Assembly (NCBI GenBank): GCA_930990665.1
Contig: CAKNQN010000012.1
Span: 1 to 47,059 of the forward strand
Direction of reading: 5' to 3'
DNA length: 47,059 nucleotides
Origin: an uncultured Clostridia bacterium
GTDB taxonomy: Bacteria; Bacillota; Clostridia; Christensenellales; Borkfalkiaceae
In this document: piece by piece, positions 40,385 through 47,059 of the stretch
Numbering within the stretch: position 1 is the stretch's first letter
Layout: each line of letters starts with the position of its first letter
Program-made: the position numbers and the translations under genes
Notes under the pieces: model-generated
What the model was told of the DNA's origin: nothing
Seen by the model: the letters and a program-made list of their open reading frames with translations, nothing else
Databases searched by the model: none

Positions 40385-41881
40385 TTACTCGGAAGTGCCT
40401 GCGAGCGACGCAATGGCGCGCGGCAAGTTTTCTATTACCTCCGATGCGGTGACACTGTATTCGTTGGAAGGATATTCCGCCGCGAGCCTGCCCGCGCGCC
40501 CTAAAAGGAAGGCGGCGCAGGCCGCACTCTCGGCGGCAGAGACCCCGCGCGCGGCGAGCGAGACGGCGATGCCCGACAGCACGTCTCCGCTGCCGCCCTT
40601 TGCGAGCGCCGGCGTACCTTCCGTCACAAAACGGCCGCTCCTTCCGTTGGTGACAAAGCAGACGTGCGATTTGAGCAGGACGACTGCGCCGTATTCGGCC
40701 GCAAACTGCTTGGCAAGCGCCGGGCCCGTGCGCGAAACCTCCTCCATCGAGGCGCCGCAGAGGCGGGAAAACTCTTTCAGATGGGGCGTGAGGACCACGC
40801 GGCAGCTCTTTTCCTTTAAGACATCCAAGCCGTATTCGGCGAGACTGTTGAGGGCGTCCGCATCCAGAATGAGGGTGCCACGGTATTCGGAAAGCAGAAA
40901 GGACACCGCGTCGTACAGCGCGCGGGAGGTGCCGCAGGCCATGCCGACGGCGATCGCGTTGGCGGCGCAGAGCCCGCGCAAAAACTCTTCATCCGCGCGG
41001 AAAGCGCCGTTTTCCGAAGGGGCAGAGGTCAGGATCGCCTCGGGGAGCCTGCCTATATAGGCGGGGAAAATTTCTTCGGGCACACACAGCTGCGTGTAGC
41101 CGCAGCCGCAGCGAAGTGCCGCCGCAGCCGAAAGCAGGGGCGCACCCGAATAGGCGCGGCTGCCCGCCACGATCGCCGCGCGGCCGTACGTACCCTTGTG
41201 CGTGTTCTTTTTCCGCGGCGGGAAAATCTTAGAAAAATCTTCCGCCCCGCACAGCTCCGCAAAGGGAGGCGCCGCGACTTCGATTCCGATCTCCTTTCGC
41301 ACGGTTTTTCCGCATACGTCCGGCCCGTTTGCGTACAACAGCCCTACTTTGTACTCGCCGATCGTGACCGTGAGGGAGGCATTGACGCACTGGGAATAGC
41401 TTCCCTCGTCCCCGTTGAGTCCGCTCGGAATATCGGCCGAAACGACCTTGGCGCCGCTGGCGTTGATGCGCGCGATCGCATCGGCAAACCGCCCTTCGGG
41501 CACGCCGTGAAAGCCCGTGCCGAAAACCGCGTCGATCACGACGTCGAACTTTTCCGCGGGAAAGGCGGAATATACCTCCCCGGTGAACTTTTCACGCTGA
41601 GCGGCGCAGTCGGGCGAAAGAATGTCCGTCAGCGTATACACCGCCGCACAGAATCCCTTTTCCAGAAGCAGACGCGCCGCACACCATCCGTCTCCGCCGT
41701 TGTTGCCGCCGCCGCAGACTGCCAGCACACGGCTCCCGCCGATCTTGCGGAGAAGTTTCTCTGTCTCCTCGGCGATCGCAGCCCCTGCGCGCTCCATCAG
41801 TTCCTGCGAGGAGACGCCCAGCTGCTGTATGGTGTATTTGTCCGCCGCGCGCATCTGCGCGCATGTGAGCACTTTTTGCAT
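40385..41881 (-). CDS. nnr: Bifunctional NAD(P)HX epimerase/dehydratase
   Basis: 498 aa metabolite-repair enzyme that restores hydrated NAD(P)H. The N-terminal YjeF_N (NnrE) domain, about 1-210, has VLAVCGGGNNGGDGWCAARLL and VVIDAVFGTGFHG and VVSADIPSGLNGDEG. The C-terminal ribokinase-like NnrD domain, about 225-498, has HKGTYGRAAIVAGSRAYSGAPLLSAAAALRCGCGYTQL, LTPHLKEFSRL, and the nucleotide site GTPALAKGGSGDVLSGI. The ATG at 41881 is preceded by GTAGGA, and that site overlaps the stop codon of the GIY-YIG gene. In Bacillota nnr often precedes alr and the EndoA toxin pair; alr is missing here. Confidence 0.95.
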   Translation of the reverse strand: MQKVLTCAQMRAADKYTIQQLGVSSQELMERAGAAIAEETEKLLRKIGGSRVLAVCGGGNNGGDGWCAARLLLEKGFCAAVYTLTDILSPDCAAQREKFTGEVYSAFPAEKFDVVIDAVFGTGFHGVPEGRFADAIARINASGAKVVSADIPSGLNGDEGSYSQCVNASLTVTIGEYKVGLLYANGPDVCGKTVRKEIGIEVAAPPFAELCGAEDFSKIFPPRKKNTHKGTYGRAAIVAGSRAYSGAPLLSAAAALRCGCGYTQLCVPEEIFPAYIGRLPEAILTSAPSENGAFRADEEFLRGLCAANAIAVGMACGTSRALYDAVSFLLSEYRGTLILDADALNSLAEYGLDVLKEKSCRVVLTPHLKEFSRLCGASMEEVSRTGPALAKQFAAEYGAVVLLKSHVCFVTNGRSGRFVTEGTPALAKGGSGDVLSGIAVSLAARGVSAAESAACAAFLLGRAGRLAAEYPSNEYSVTASEVIENLPRAIASLAGTSE

Positions 41882-41891
41882 ATAACATTTC

Positions 41892-43166
41892 CTACTTATC
41901 TGTAATATATTCCCAATGATAACCGCCTGCTGTTTCGCGTTTTTTATTTAAGCATTTGCTTAACGTACTACCGTTCACACCACTATTTTGCGAAGCTTCG
42001 GCAACCGTATTATAAACCTGACCTGTTTCTAAACATTTTATAGGATTTTTTCCTTTCTGCCCTTGAATCTTTTTGCGAGGTTGCCACCCCTCATAAAAAT
42101 CTATCTCATAACAAAAATGTTTATTATTTGTTTGAACTAATTCACCTTTACAACAACGGCTTATTAATCGATTATTAATTCCCAACTCTCTCCCTGCGTC
42201 CGATGCAGAATCATAAAATTTATTAGTTTCCAAACAATATACTCTTTTCTTTCGAGTGCTGACTTTGATTCTTCGCTCACGTGAATAAATCTCTGCCGGT
42301 TTCCAATTATCATCGAATTCATCTAAATAAGCAAAATGTTTTCCTTTCGCAGAACGATGTGCTTTACAACAATTTTGAGACAAATTTTGAGTTAAAATAC
42401 CTGTACATAAACTACACTCTGTTATGGATTCGTAGATTTCGCCTGTCTCCACACATATAATTGCTTTTATCGTCCCTTTCCCAACTTGTTTTGCTTCAAC
42501 AGGAGTCCAATTTTCATCATACTCGTCTACATAACACCAATGTAAACCGCCTGCTGAAATTGCTACTCTTGCTGCACATTGTGCAATTCCGCTCAAACCG
42601 ATTTCTGTATTTTTTGATGCTTCCGTAATAGAACCATAAACTTTTTTTGTTTCTACACATAAAATAGGACGTTCTTTTTTACTATTAGCCGGGTTCCATG
42701 TATTTATATCAATATTACCATCTACCCAATAGTATCCTCCTGCCGTAATTTGCGTACCGAGTAAACAAGCACCAATATTCTGTGCTAAAATCCCTGTGTC
42801 TCTTTCAGCCTCTGCCGCAGAAGAAAATACTCTAATAATTTTTTTATTCATTCCAACTTGATATACTTTATTACCTAAAAATTCACCATCGTGTCCGCCT
42901 TTTGTTGAATTATAACCATTCACATAAGAATCAAATAAATCTATATAATATATTTCTCGGTTATTTGCTTGCTCTGCGGTTGGAATATTCGATTCTAAAA
43001 TCTCATGAGTAAAATTCTCCCAGCCATAGCGGTCAATAGCCCGTCCAAACTTAAAAGCCCTAGAATAGTTTTTTCCTTTTCCCCATCGAATTTCTGGCTT
43101 TTGGAGTGTTTGCCCTATGTAACATTTACCACTCGGGGAAGTATGTTTATAAATAATCCAAGCCAT
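41892..43166 (-). CDS. GIY-YIG endonuclease with five NUMOD-like repeats
   Basis: 424 aa, free-standing, in a segment clearly AT-richer than its neighbours. The N-terminal GIY-YIG nuclease domain (about 1-95) has WIIYKHTSPSGKCYIGQT, Arg27 (EIRWGKG), Glu71 (NNREIYYID) and YNSTKGG. Then five similar units of about 58-70 residues (about 104-160, 167-225, 233-290, 308-365, 377-424), each with a NUMOD1-like CVET..VY.SI.EAS...GI...I..C and ending AGGxHW.Y.D. In homing endonucleases such modules grip long DNA targets. It fits without spare sequence between recX (3 bases) and nnr (10 bases). It may be a mobile gene that homes into this operon junction; no intron is visible. Confidence 0.85.
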   Translation of the reverse strand: MAWIIYKHTSPSGKCYIGQTLQKPEIRWGKGKNYSRAFKFGRAIDRYGWENFTHEILESNIPTAEQANNREIYYIDLFDSYVNGYNSTKGGHDGEFLGNKVYQVGMNKKIIRVFSSAAEAERDTGILAQNIGACLLGTQITAGGYYWVDGNIDINTWNPANSKKERPILCVETKKVYGSITEASKNTEIGLSGIAQCAARVAISAGGLHWCYVDEYDENWTPVEAKQVGKGTIKAIICVETGEIYESITECSLCTGILTQNLSQNCCKAHRSAKGKHFAYLDEFDDNWKPAEIYSRERRIKVSTRKKRVYCLETNKFYDSASDAGRELGINNRLISRCCKGELVQTNNKHFCYEIDFYEGWQPRKKIQGQKGKNPIKCLETGQVYNTVAEASQNSGVNGSTLSKCLNKKRETAGGYHWEYITDK

Positions 43167-43169
43167 AAA

Positions 43170-43793
43170 TTACTCTTCCTCTTCCGGCCCGCCGCGCAGG
43201 CTTTCGAGCGCGGCTTTGGCGGTGTCGTAATCGAACCCCTTGCTCATCAGATGCCGATAGCCCTTTGCGATGTTCTCCCGCGTAAATTCGCGGTTTCGCA
43301 TATACTTGGCAAGCACGGAACAGGCGGCCGCCTCCTCTCCTTCCAATCCGGAAAGGGCCTCTTCGGCCGTACGATCGTCCACGCCCCGCTTTTTCAGTTC
43401 CAGCGCGATCAGGCGCGCGCCCTTATCCTTGCCCGCCGAACGGATGTACTGGGCGCAGTATTCTGCATCGTCCACAAAACCGTAGCCGCGCAACTTTTCC
43501 AGAACGCGGTCGCAAACCGCGTCGACATACCCCTTTTTATGCAGATAATCGCGCACCTGCTTTTCCGTTTTCATGGAGGCGGAAAGATGGGTGAGCGCCC
43601 GGTCGAACGCCTGCGCGCTCTCGTTTTCCTCCTGGATCGCGTCCAGCTCGCTCAGCTCGATGTGCTCGCCTGCGCGCAGGCGGTGCGAAAGGACCGTTTC
43701 CAGCTTCATCCCGCAATAAAATCGGCCGTCCACATAGACGTTGCACCGCTCTTTGTCTTTGCTTTGCGGCGTGATCGCCGTGATCTCGGGCAT
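43170..43793 (-). CDS. recX: Regulatory protein RecX
   Basis: 207 aa all-helical protein that modulates RecA filaments. Three-helix repeats are visible: YVDGRFYCGMKLETVL, ALTHLSASMKTEKQVRDYLHKKGY, VCDRVLEKLRGYGFVDDAEYCAQYIRSA, then GARLIALELKKRGVDDRTAEEAL and YRHLMSKGFDYDTAKAALESL. The acidic tail (EEEE) is typical. The ATG at 43793 has AGGGAGA upstream. RecA is not in the window. It lies in the ilvE operon, 60 bases after the hypothetical protein and directly before the GIY-YIG insertion. Confidence 0.92.
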   Translation of the reverse strand: MPEITAITPQSKDKERCNVYVDGRFYCGMKLETVLSHRLRAGEHIELSELDAIQEENESAQAFDRALTHLSASMKTEKQVRDYLHKKGYVDAVCDRVLEKLRGYGFVDDAEYCAQYIRSAGKDKGARLIALELKKRGVDDRTAEEALSGLEGEEAAACSVLAKYMRNREFTRENIAKGYRHLMSKGFDYDTAKAALESLRGGPEEEE

Positions 43794-43815
43794 CTTTTTC
43801 TCCCTGATATGACAA

Positions 43816-43839
43816 TTCCGCACCGATCGGGGTGCGGAA
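43816..43839. repeat. Hairpin upstream of recX
   Basis: TTCCGCACC / GGTGCGGAA, 9-bp stem in the 60-base gap before recX. No T-run; possible mRNA processing or attenuation site. Confidence 0.55.
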
Positions 43840-43853
43840 CATGCCGCGGAATT

Positions 43854-44198
43854 TTATTCCGCTACGACAAAATCGATTTTTCCCTGCAATTCCTGCGGAA
43901 ACAGCTCCGCCATGCGCGCGCCGACCTTTTGCAGGTATTCGTTCTTCTTATGAAAAAAGAGAAGGCGGGGCGGCTCGCGGCGGATATCGAAACGAAAATC
44001 ATATCCCGCATCCGAATCGATGCAGCACATCTTCATCCACCGCCGCACGAGAGAGTCCATCCACAGAAAGTCTTCGCTCTCCGGATCCCCCTCCTGCAAA
44101 ATGTTCAGAAACAGATCCGAACGGGCGGAAAAATCTTCCCAGAACTTTCGGATATACTTGTCCTTCGGCTTTTTCGGAAACCACTTTTCAAAAAACAT
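43854..44198 (-). CDS. Small hypothetical protein
   Basis: 114 aa, not recognised. Highly charged and helical, with a basic N-terminus (FFEKWFPKKPKDKYIRKFWEDF) and an acidic/aromatic centre (EGDPESEDFLWMDSLVRRW), ending IDFVVAE. No signal peptide or membrane segment, so probably cytoplasmic. It is a real gene because its ATG shares a base with the ilvE stop (TAATG), a classical coupled start, and it sits inside the ilvE-recX operon. The function is unknown. Confidence 0.75.
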   Translation of the reverse strand: MFFEKWFPKKPKDKYIRKFWEDFSARSDLFLNILQEGDPESEDFLWMDSLVRRWMKMCCIDSDAGYDFRFDIRREPPRLLFFHKKNEYLQKVGARMAELFPQELQGKIDFVVAE

Positions 44199-45253
44199 TA
44201 TAATTTCACGACCCAGCCGAATTTATCTTCCAGGCGGCCCGTCTGAATGCCGGTGAGGGTGTCGTACAGCCACTTGGTGATGCTGCCCATCTCTCCGCCG
44301 TTGACGACGTAATCCACGCCCTTGTACTCCATCATCCCCACAGGAGAAACGACCGCCGCCGTGCCCGTGCCGAATGCCTCGTCCAGCGTGCCCTTTTTCT
44401 GCGCCTCGATCACCTCGTCGATAGAGATGCGGCGCTCGGTCACCTTATACCCGTGCGCGCGCAGGAGCTCGATGCTGCTCTTGCGCGTGATGCCGGGCAG
44501 AATGGAACCGACAAGCGCGGGCGTGATCACTTCCCCGCCGATGACAAAGAACATGTTCATCGACCCGACTTCCTCGACGTATTTCTTTTCGTTGGCATCC
44601 AGCCACAGCACCTGATCGAAGCCCTTCTTTTCCGCCTCTTCCCCCGCTTTGAGGGAGACCGCGTAGTTGGCGATGCACTTCGCTTCGCCCGTGCCGCCTA
44701 CCGTCGCGCGCGTGTAATAGTCCTCGACCAGAAGCCGCGTGGGCGCCAGCCCGTGCGCGTAGTAGCTGCCGACCGGCGACAGGATGATGAAGAACAGATA
44801 CTCCGTCGCCGCATGCACGCCCAGCATCGCGTTCGTGGCGATGATGGACGGACGAATGTACAGTGCCGTTCCCGGCGCCGTGGGGATCCAGTCCTTTTCG
44901 ATCTTCAGAAGCTCGTACAGGCCGTCCAATACCACCTTTTCGTCGATCTTCGGGATGCACATGCGCTCCGCCGAACGGTTCATCCGCTTGAAGTTCTCTT
45001 CCGGACGGAAAACGCGGATCTCGCCCTTCGCGTTCCGGAACGCCTTCAAGCCCTCGAAAATGCCCTGCGCATAATGAAATACCGTCGTCGCCAGGTCGAA
45101 GGGCACCGGGCCGTACGGCTCGATGACCGGCTCCTGCCACGCCCCGTCTTTATACTTCATCGTGAGCATGTAGTCGGTGAAGATTTTGCCGAAACCCAGC
45201 TTGCTGCTGTCGGCAGGTTTTGCCTTGAGGTTTTCCGCTTTGATGAATTTCAT
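44198..45253 (-). CDS. ilvE: Branched-chain amino acid aminotransferase
   Basis: 351 aa PLP enzyme for the last step of valine, leucine and isoleucine synthesis. Fold type IV, full length. Visible: FHYAQGIFEGLKAFR, the PLP-lysine segment GGTGEAKCIANYAVSLKA (Lys about 192; the usual AKxGGNYA is varied to AKCIANYA), and SIDEVIEAQKKGTLDEAFGTGTAAVVSPVG. The ATG at 45253 has AAGGAA nine bases upstream; a GTG at 45262 is too close to that site. It has its own promoter, overlapped by an 18-bp palindrome, and starts an operon with a hypothetical gene, recX, the GIY-YIG gene and nnr. Confidence 0.95.
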   Translation of the reverse strand: MKFIKAENLKAKPADSSKLGFGKIFTDYMLTMKYKDGAWQEPVIEPYGPVPFDLATTVFHYAQGIFEGLKAFRNAKGEIRVFRPEENFKRMNRSAERMCIPKIDEKVVLDGLYELLKIEKDWIPTAPGTALYIRPSIIATNAMLGVHAATEYLFFIILSPVGSYYAHGLAPTRLLVEDYYTRATVGGTGEAKCIANYAVSLKAGEEAEKKGFDQVLWLDANEKKYVEEVGSMNMFFVIGGEVITPALVGSILPGITRKSSIELLRAHGYKVTERRISIDEVIEAQKKGTLDEAFGTGTAAVVSPVGMMEYKGVDYVVNGGEMGSITKWLYDTLTGIQTGRLEDKFGWVVKL

Positions 45254-45310
45254 AATCCACACTTCCTTCTATACGGGCGCACGCGCCTGTTTTTCCTTAT
45301 CCTGCCAATA

Positions 45311-45349
45311 TTATAGCACATCCCCGCCCGTTTGTAAATATTTACAAAA
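45311..45349 (-). promoter_or_regulatory. ilvE promoter overlapped by an 18-bp palindrome
   Basis: Minus strand TTTACA (45334-45339), 17-base spacer, TATAAT (45311-45316). TTTGTAAATATTTACAAA (45332-45349) is a perfect palindrome covering the -35 box, probably a repressor site. Confidence 0.82.
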
Positions 45350-45388
45350 CAGATTCTATGAATAGGCACGATCGATTTTTCCGATCGG

Positions 45389-46024
45389 TCACTTTTGCTG
45401 CGGAAAGGGAAAAAGAAAGGTTCCCCCCTCCTGCAAGAGGACTTTGCCCGCCATATTGTCGATCAGAGATGCGGAAAACGCCCCTTTTTCCTCTTCCGCC
45501 ACGGCGATCTTGACGGCCACGGAACCCGTGTACTCGGTATCCCGGACAAAGCAGGGAGCGCGGTCGAGAAATTTGCGGAGGGCGTCGTATGCATCGTAGC
45601 CGACCTCGGCGCGCAGTTCGCGGCAAAGGCGGTATTCACGGATGTCCGCCCCCGCGAGCGCCTCGGCTGCCGCAGATGAATAGGCGCGCACCAGCCCGCC
45701 TGCGCCCAGCTTGATCCCTCCGAAATAGCGGGTCACCACGACGGCCGTCTGCATGAGCTTTTTGCCGCGCAAAACTTCCAAAATGGGCATGCCCGCCGTG
45801 CCCTGCGGTTCGCCGTCGTCCGAAAAGCGCAAAAGGTTGCCCGCGTCGTCCGCGACGAACGCAAAACAATTGTGCGTGGCGAGCGGGTGTTCGGCGCGGA
45901 TCTTTTCGACAAACGCGCGCGCCTCTTCTTCGCTCTCCGCGTGCACGCAGTTTGCGATAAAGCGCGACCGCTCTATCACCTTTTCGTATGTCGCCGCCGA
46001 ATACACGGAAAGATAGCTTTTCAT
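45389..46024 (-). CDS. yigZ: YigZ/IMPACT family protein
   Basis: 211 aa. N-terminal UPF0029/IMPACT domain: RSRFIANCVHAESEEEARAFVEKIRAEHPLATHNCFAFV, then FSDDGEPQGTAGMPILEVLRG and VVVTRYFGGIKLGAGGLVRAYSSAA, the family signature; C-terminal DUF1949-type ferredoxin-like domain (residues ~135-205). Eukaryotic IMPACT blocks GCN2; bacterial members are linked loosely to translation, and the activity is unsettled. The ATG at 46024 was chosen because the domain starts there; the longer frame upstream is noise. No strong ribosome site is present (GAGAAC only). Confidence 0.92.
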   Translation of the reverse strand: MKSYLSVYSAATYEKVIERSRFIANCVHAESEEEARAFVEKIRAEHPLATHNCFAFVADDAGNLLRFSDDGEPQGTAGMPILEVLRGKKLMQTAVVVTRYFGGIKLGAGGLVRAYSSAAAEALAGADIREYRLCRELRAEVGYDAYDALRKFLDRAPCFVRDTEYTGSVAVKIAVAEEEKGAFSASLIDNMAGKVLLQEGGTFLFPFPQQK

Positions 46025-46228
46025 GGTTCTCAATCTAAAACAATTACCCGCACGGACAAAAATCGCATAAAGTTTCAGTAATAATCGAATGCGCGTGGCA
46101 AAACGACGCTTTTGCCTAAGCGCACCCAATTTGTCGCATACCTGCGACCTGAGCGGGTGAATGCACCGCGCATATTTTTGGTGAGCCCTTAAAAAGCGCG
46201 GCGCAGAGGGCAGAGCCCTCAACTCACG

Positions 46229-46260
46229 GAAATAAGTTTTAACAACTTAAAACTTATTTC
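46229..46260. repeat. Perfect AT-rich hairpin across the tyrS stop
   Basis: GAAATAAGTTTTAA, loop CAAC, TTAAAACTTATTTC (46229-46242 / 46247-46260). It includes the TAA stop of tyrS (46254-46256) and its last codons. No following T-run, so not a standard terminator. Confidence 0.8.
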
Positions 46261-47059
46261 GTGAACAAAATTTTTATATGCACCTTCTTGCCCTTATGCA
46301 AAACGAATTCGCCCTTTTCTCTGGCAGAGGCGGGGATCGCGGCGTTCACGTCCTCGATCTTCTCCTCGCCGATCTTCACGCCGCCGCCCTCGATGAGCCG
46401 CCGCGCCTCGCTCTTGGATTTCGCCGCGCCAGCCGCCACGAGCACGTCCGCCACCGTCGCGGTATCTGCGGGGATCTTCGCCTCGGGCATGTTTTCGGCA
46501 TCGCCGCCGAACGCCGCCTTCGCTTTGGACTGCGCGTCCGCCGCCTTCTCCTCGCCGTGCACCATCTTGGTGAGCTCGTAGGCGAGCTTTTCCTTGGCAA
46601 AATTGATGCGCTCGTCCGTATAGCGGCACAGGTCAGCAATCTCTTCCAGCGGCAAAAAGGTGAGAAGTTTGAGGCACTTCTCCACGTCCGCATCGTCGAC
46701 GTTGCGCCAGTACTGATAGAACTCGTACGGCGAAGTCTTGTTCTCGTCCAGCCACACGGCGCCCTTGGCCGTCTTGCCCATCTTGCGCCCATCCGACGTC
46801 GTGAGAAGGGTGAACGTCATGCCGTAAGCGGGTTTCTGTTCCTTGCGGCGGATGAGATCGACGCCCGCGAGGATGTTGCTCCACTGGTCGTCGCCGCCCA
46901 GCTCGAGCTCACAGCCGTATTTGCGGTTAAGAACGAGAAAATCGTACGCCTGCATCAGCATGTAGTTGAACTCGAAGAAAGAAAGCCCCCGCTCATAGCG
47001 CGTTTTGAAGCATTCCGCCGAAAGCATCTTGTTGACGGAGAAATGCACGCCGATCTCGC
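46254..47059 (-). CDS. tyrS: Tyrosyl-tRNA synthetase (5' truncated)
   Basis: Charges tRNA-Tyr. The frame is open to the window edge, so the N-terminus is missing; about 268 codons are seen. Class I core: [43 protein letters not shown] and the KMSKS-equivalent [15 protein letters not shown]. The C-terminal S4 RNA-binding domain is [26 protein letters not shown]. The linker between core and S4 is Ala/Lys-rich. The stop lies inside a perfect hairpin. Gene start and any T-box leader are outside the window. Confidence 0.97.
   Translation of the reverse strand, partial: EIGVHFSVNKMLSAECFKTRYERGLSFFEFNYMLMQAYDFLVLNRKYGCELELGGDDQWSNILAGVDLIRRKEQKPAYGMTFTLLTTSDGRKMGKTAKGAVWLDENKTSPYEFYQYWRNVDDADVEKCLKLLTFLPLEEIADLCRYTDERINFAKEKLAYELTKMVHGEEKAADAQSKAKAAFGGDAENMPEAKIPADTATVADVLVAAGAAKSKSEARRLIEGGGVKIGEEKIEDVNAAIPASAREKGEFVLHKGKKVHIKILFTK

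Noticed and set aside
46025-46253. Possible small gene or RNA between yigZ and tyrS
   Set aside because: Only a poor hairpin and no ribosome site, promoter or conserved protein pattern was seen.
1-47059. CRISPR arrays, tRNA or rRNA genes, prophage or intact insertion sequences
   Set aside because: Scanning by eye found no direct-repeat spacer pattern, no tRNA-like cloverleaf with a TTCGAATC-type arm, no integrase and no transposase. A dedicated search tool could still find a diverged case.

Overview
This window looks like chromosomal DNA from a fairly G+C-rich, endospore-forming Gram-positive anaerobe of the Clostridia type, plausibly an uncultured gut lineage. I infer this from the gene content: SigH, SpoIIID and CwlD (sporulation), a 2-hydroxyacyl-CoA dehydratase activase system, a Mini-III/RlmB/SigH/DnaX/YbaB/RecR block in Bacillota order, many lipoproteins, and near-consensus sigma-A promoters with AGGAGG-type ribosome binding sites. 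Species assignment is inference. Nearly all genes are on the minus strand; glyS, marR, murG and an epimerase gene are on the plus strand.

Layout. 1-5.3 kb: 3' end of glycyl-tRNA synthetase, then a minus-strand group (cupin, aldo/keto reductase, DUF3737 beta-helix protein) and a Gfo/Idh/MocA oxidoreductase. 5.3-9.7 kb: a heterodimeric ABC exporter diverging from a MarR repressor, with two perfect sigma-A promoters flanking an inverted repeat. 9.7-15.8 kb: a housekeeping operon mrnC-rlmB-sigH-dnaX-ybaB-recR-gpsA-DUF4275. 15.9-22 kb: cwlD, a two-gene 2-hydroxyacyl-CoA dehydratase-like system, a 15-bp minisatellite and spoIIID preceded by a sigma-E-like promoter.

22-35.7 kb: a Gram-positive carbohydrate-utilisation locus under a LacI regulator. 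It has a solute-binding lipoprotein, two permeases (no ATPase), two paralogous GH99/71-like lipoproteins and two large surface proteins that end in the same unusual Gly-Gly-Cys / transmembrane / basic tail. Identical perfect 16-bp palindromes lie in front of lacI and in front of the transport operon.

36-47 kb: a lipoprotein of unknown function diverging from a stand-alone murG, an epimerase-family gene, a MazF-type toxin with no visible antitoxin, and an ilvE-orf-recX-nnr operon interrupted by an AT-rich GIY-YIG endonuclease gene carrying five NUMOD-like repeats. A yigZ/IMPACT gene and the 3' part of tyrS close the window. I see no rRNA, tRNA, CRISPR array, prophage or intact insertion sequence.

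The best candidates for something undescribed are the shared Cys-containing C-terminal tail with its repeated surface module, the tandem GH99-like lipoproteins whose NEW motif lacks the second glutamate, and the multi-NUMOD endonuclease wedged into an operon.
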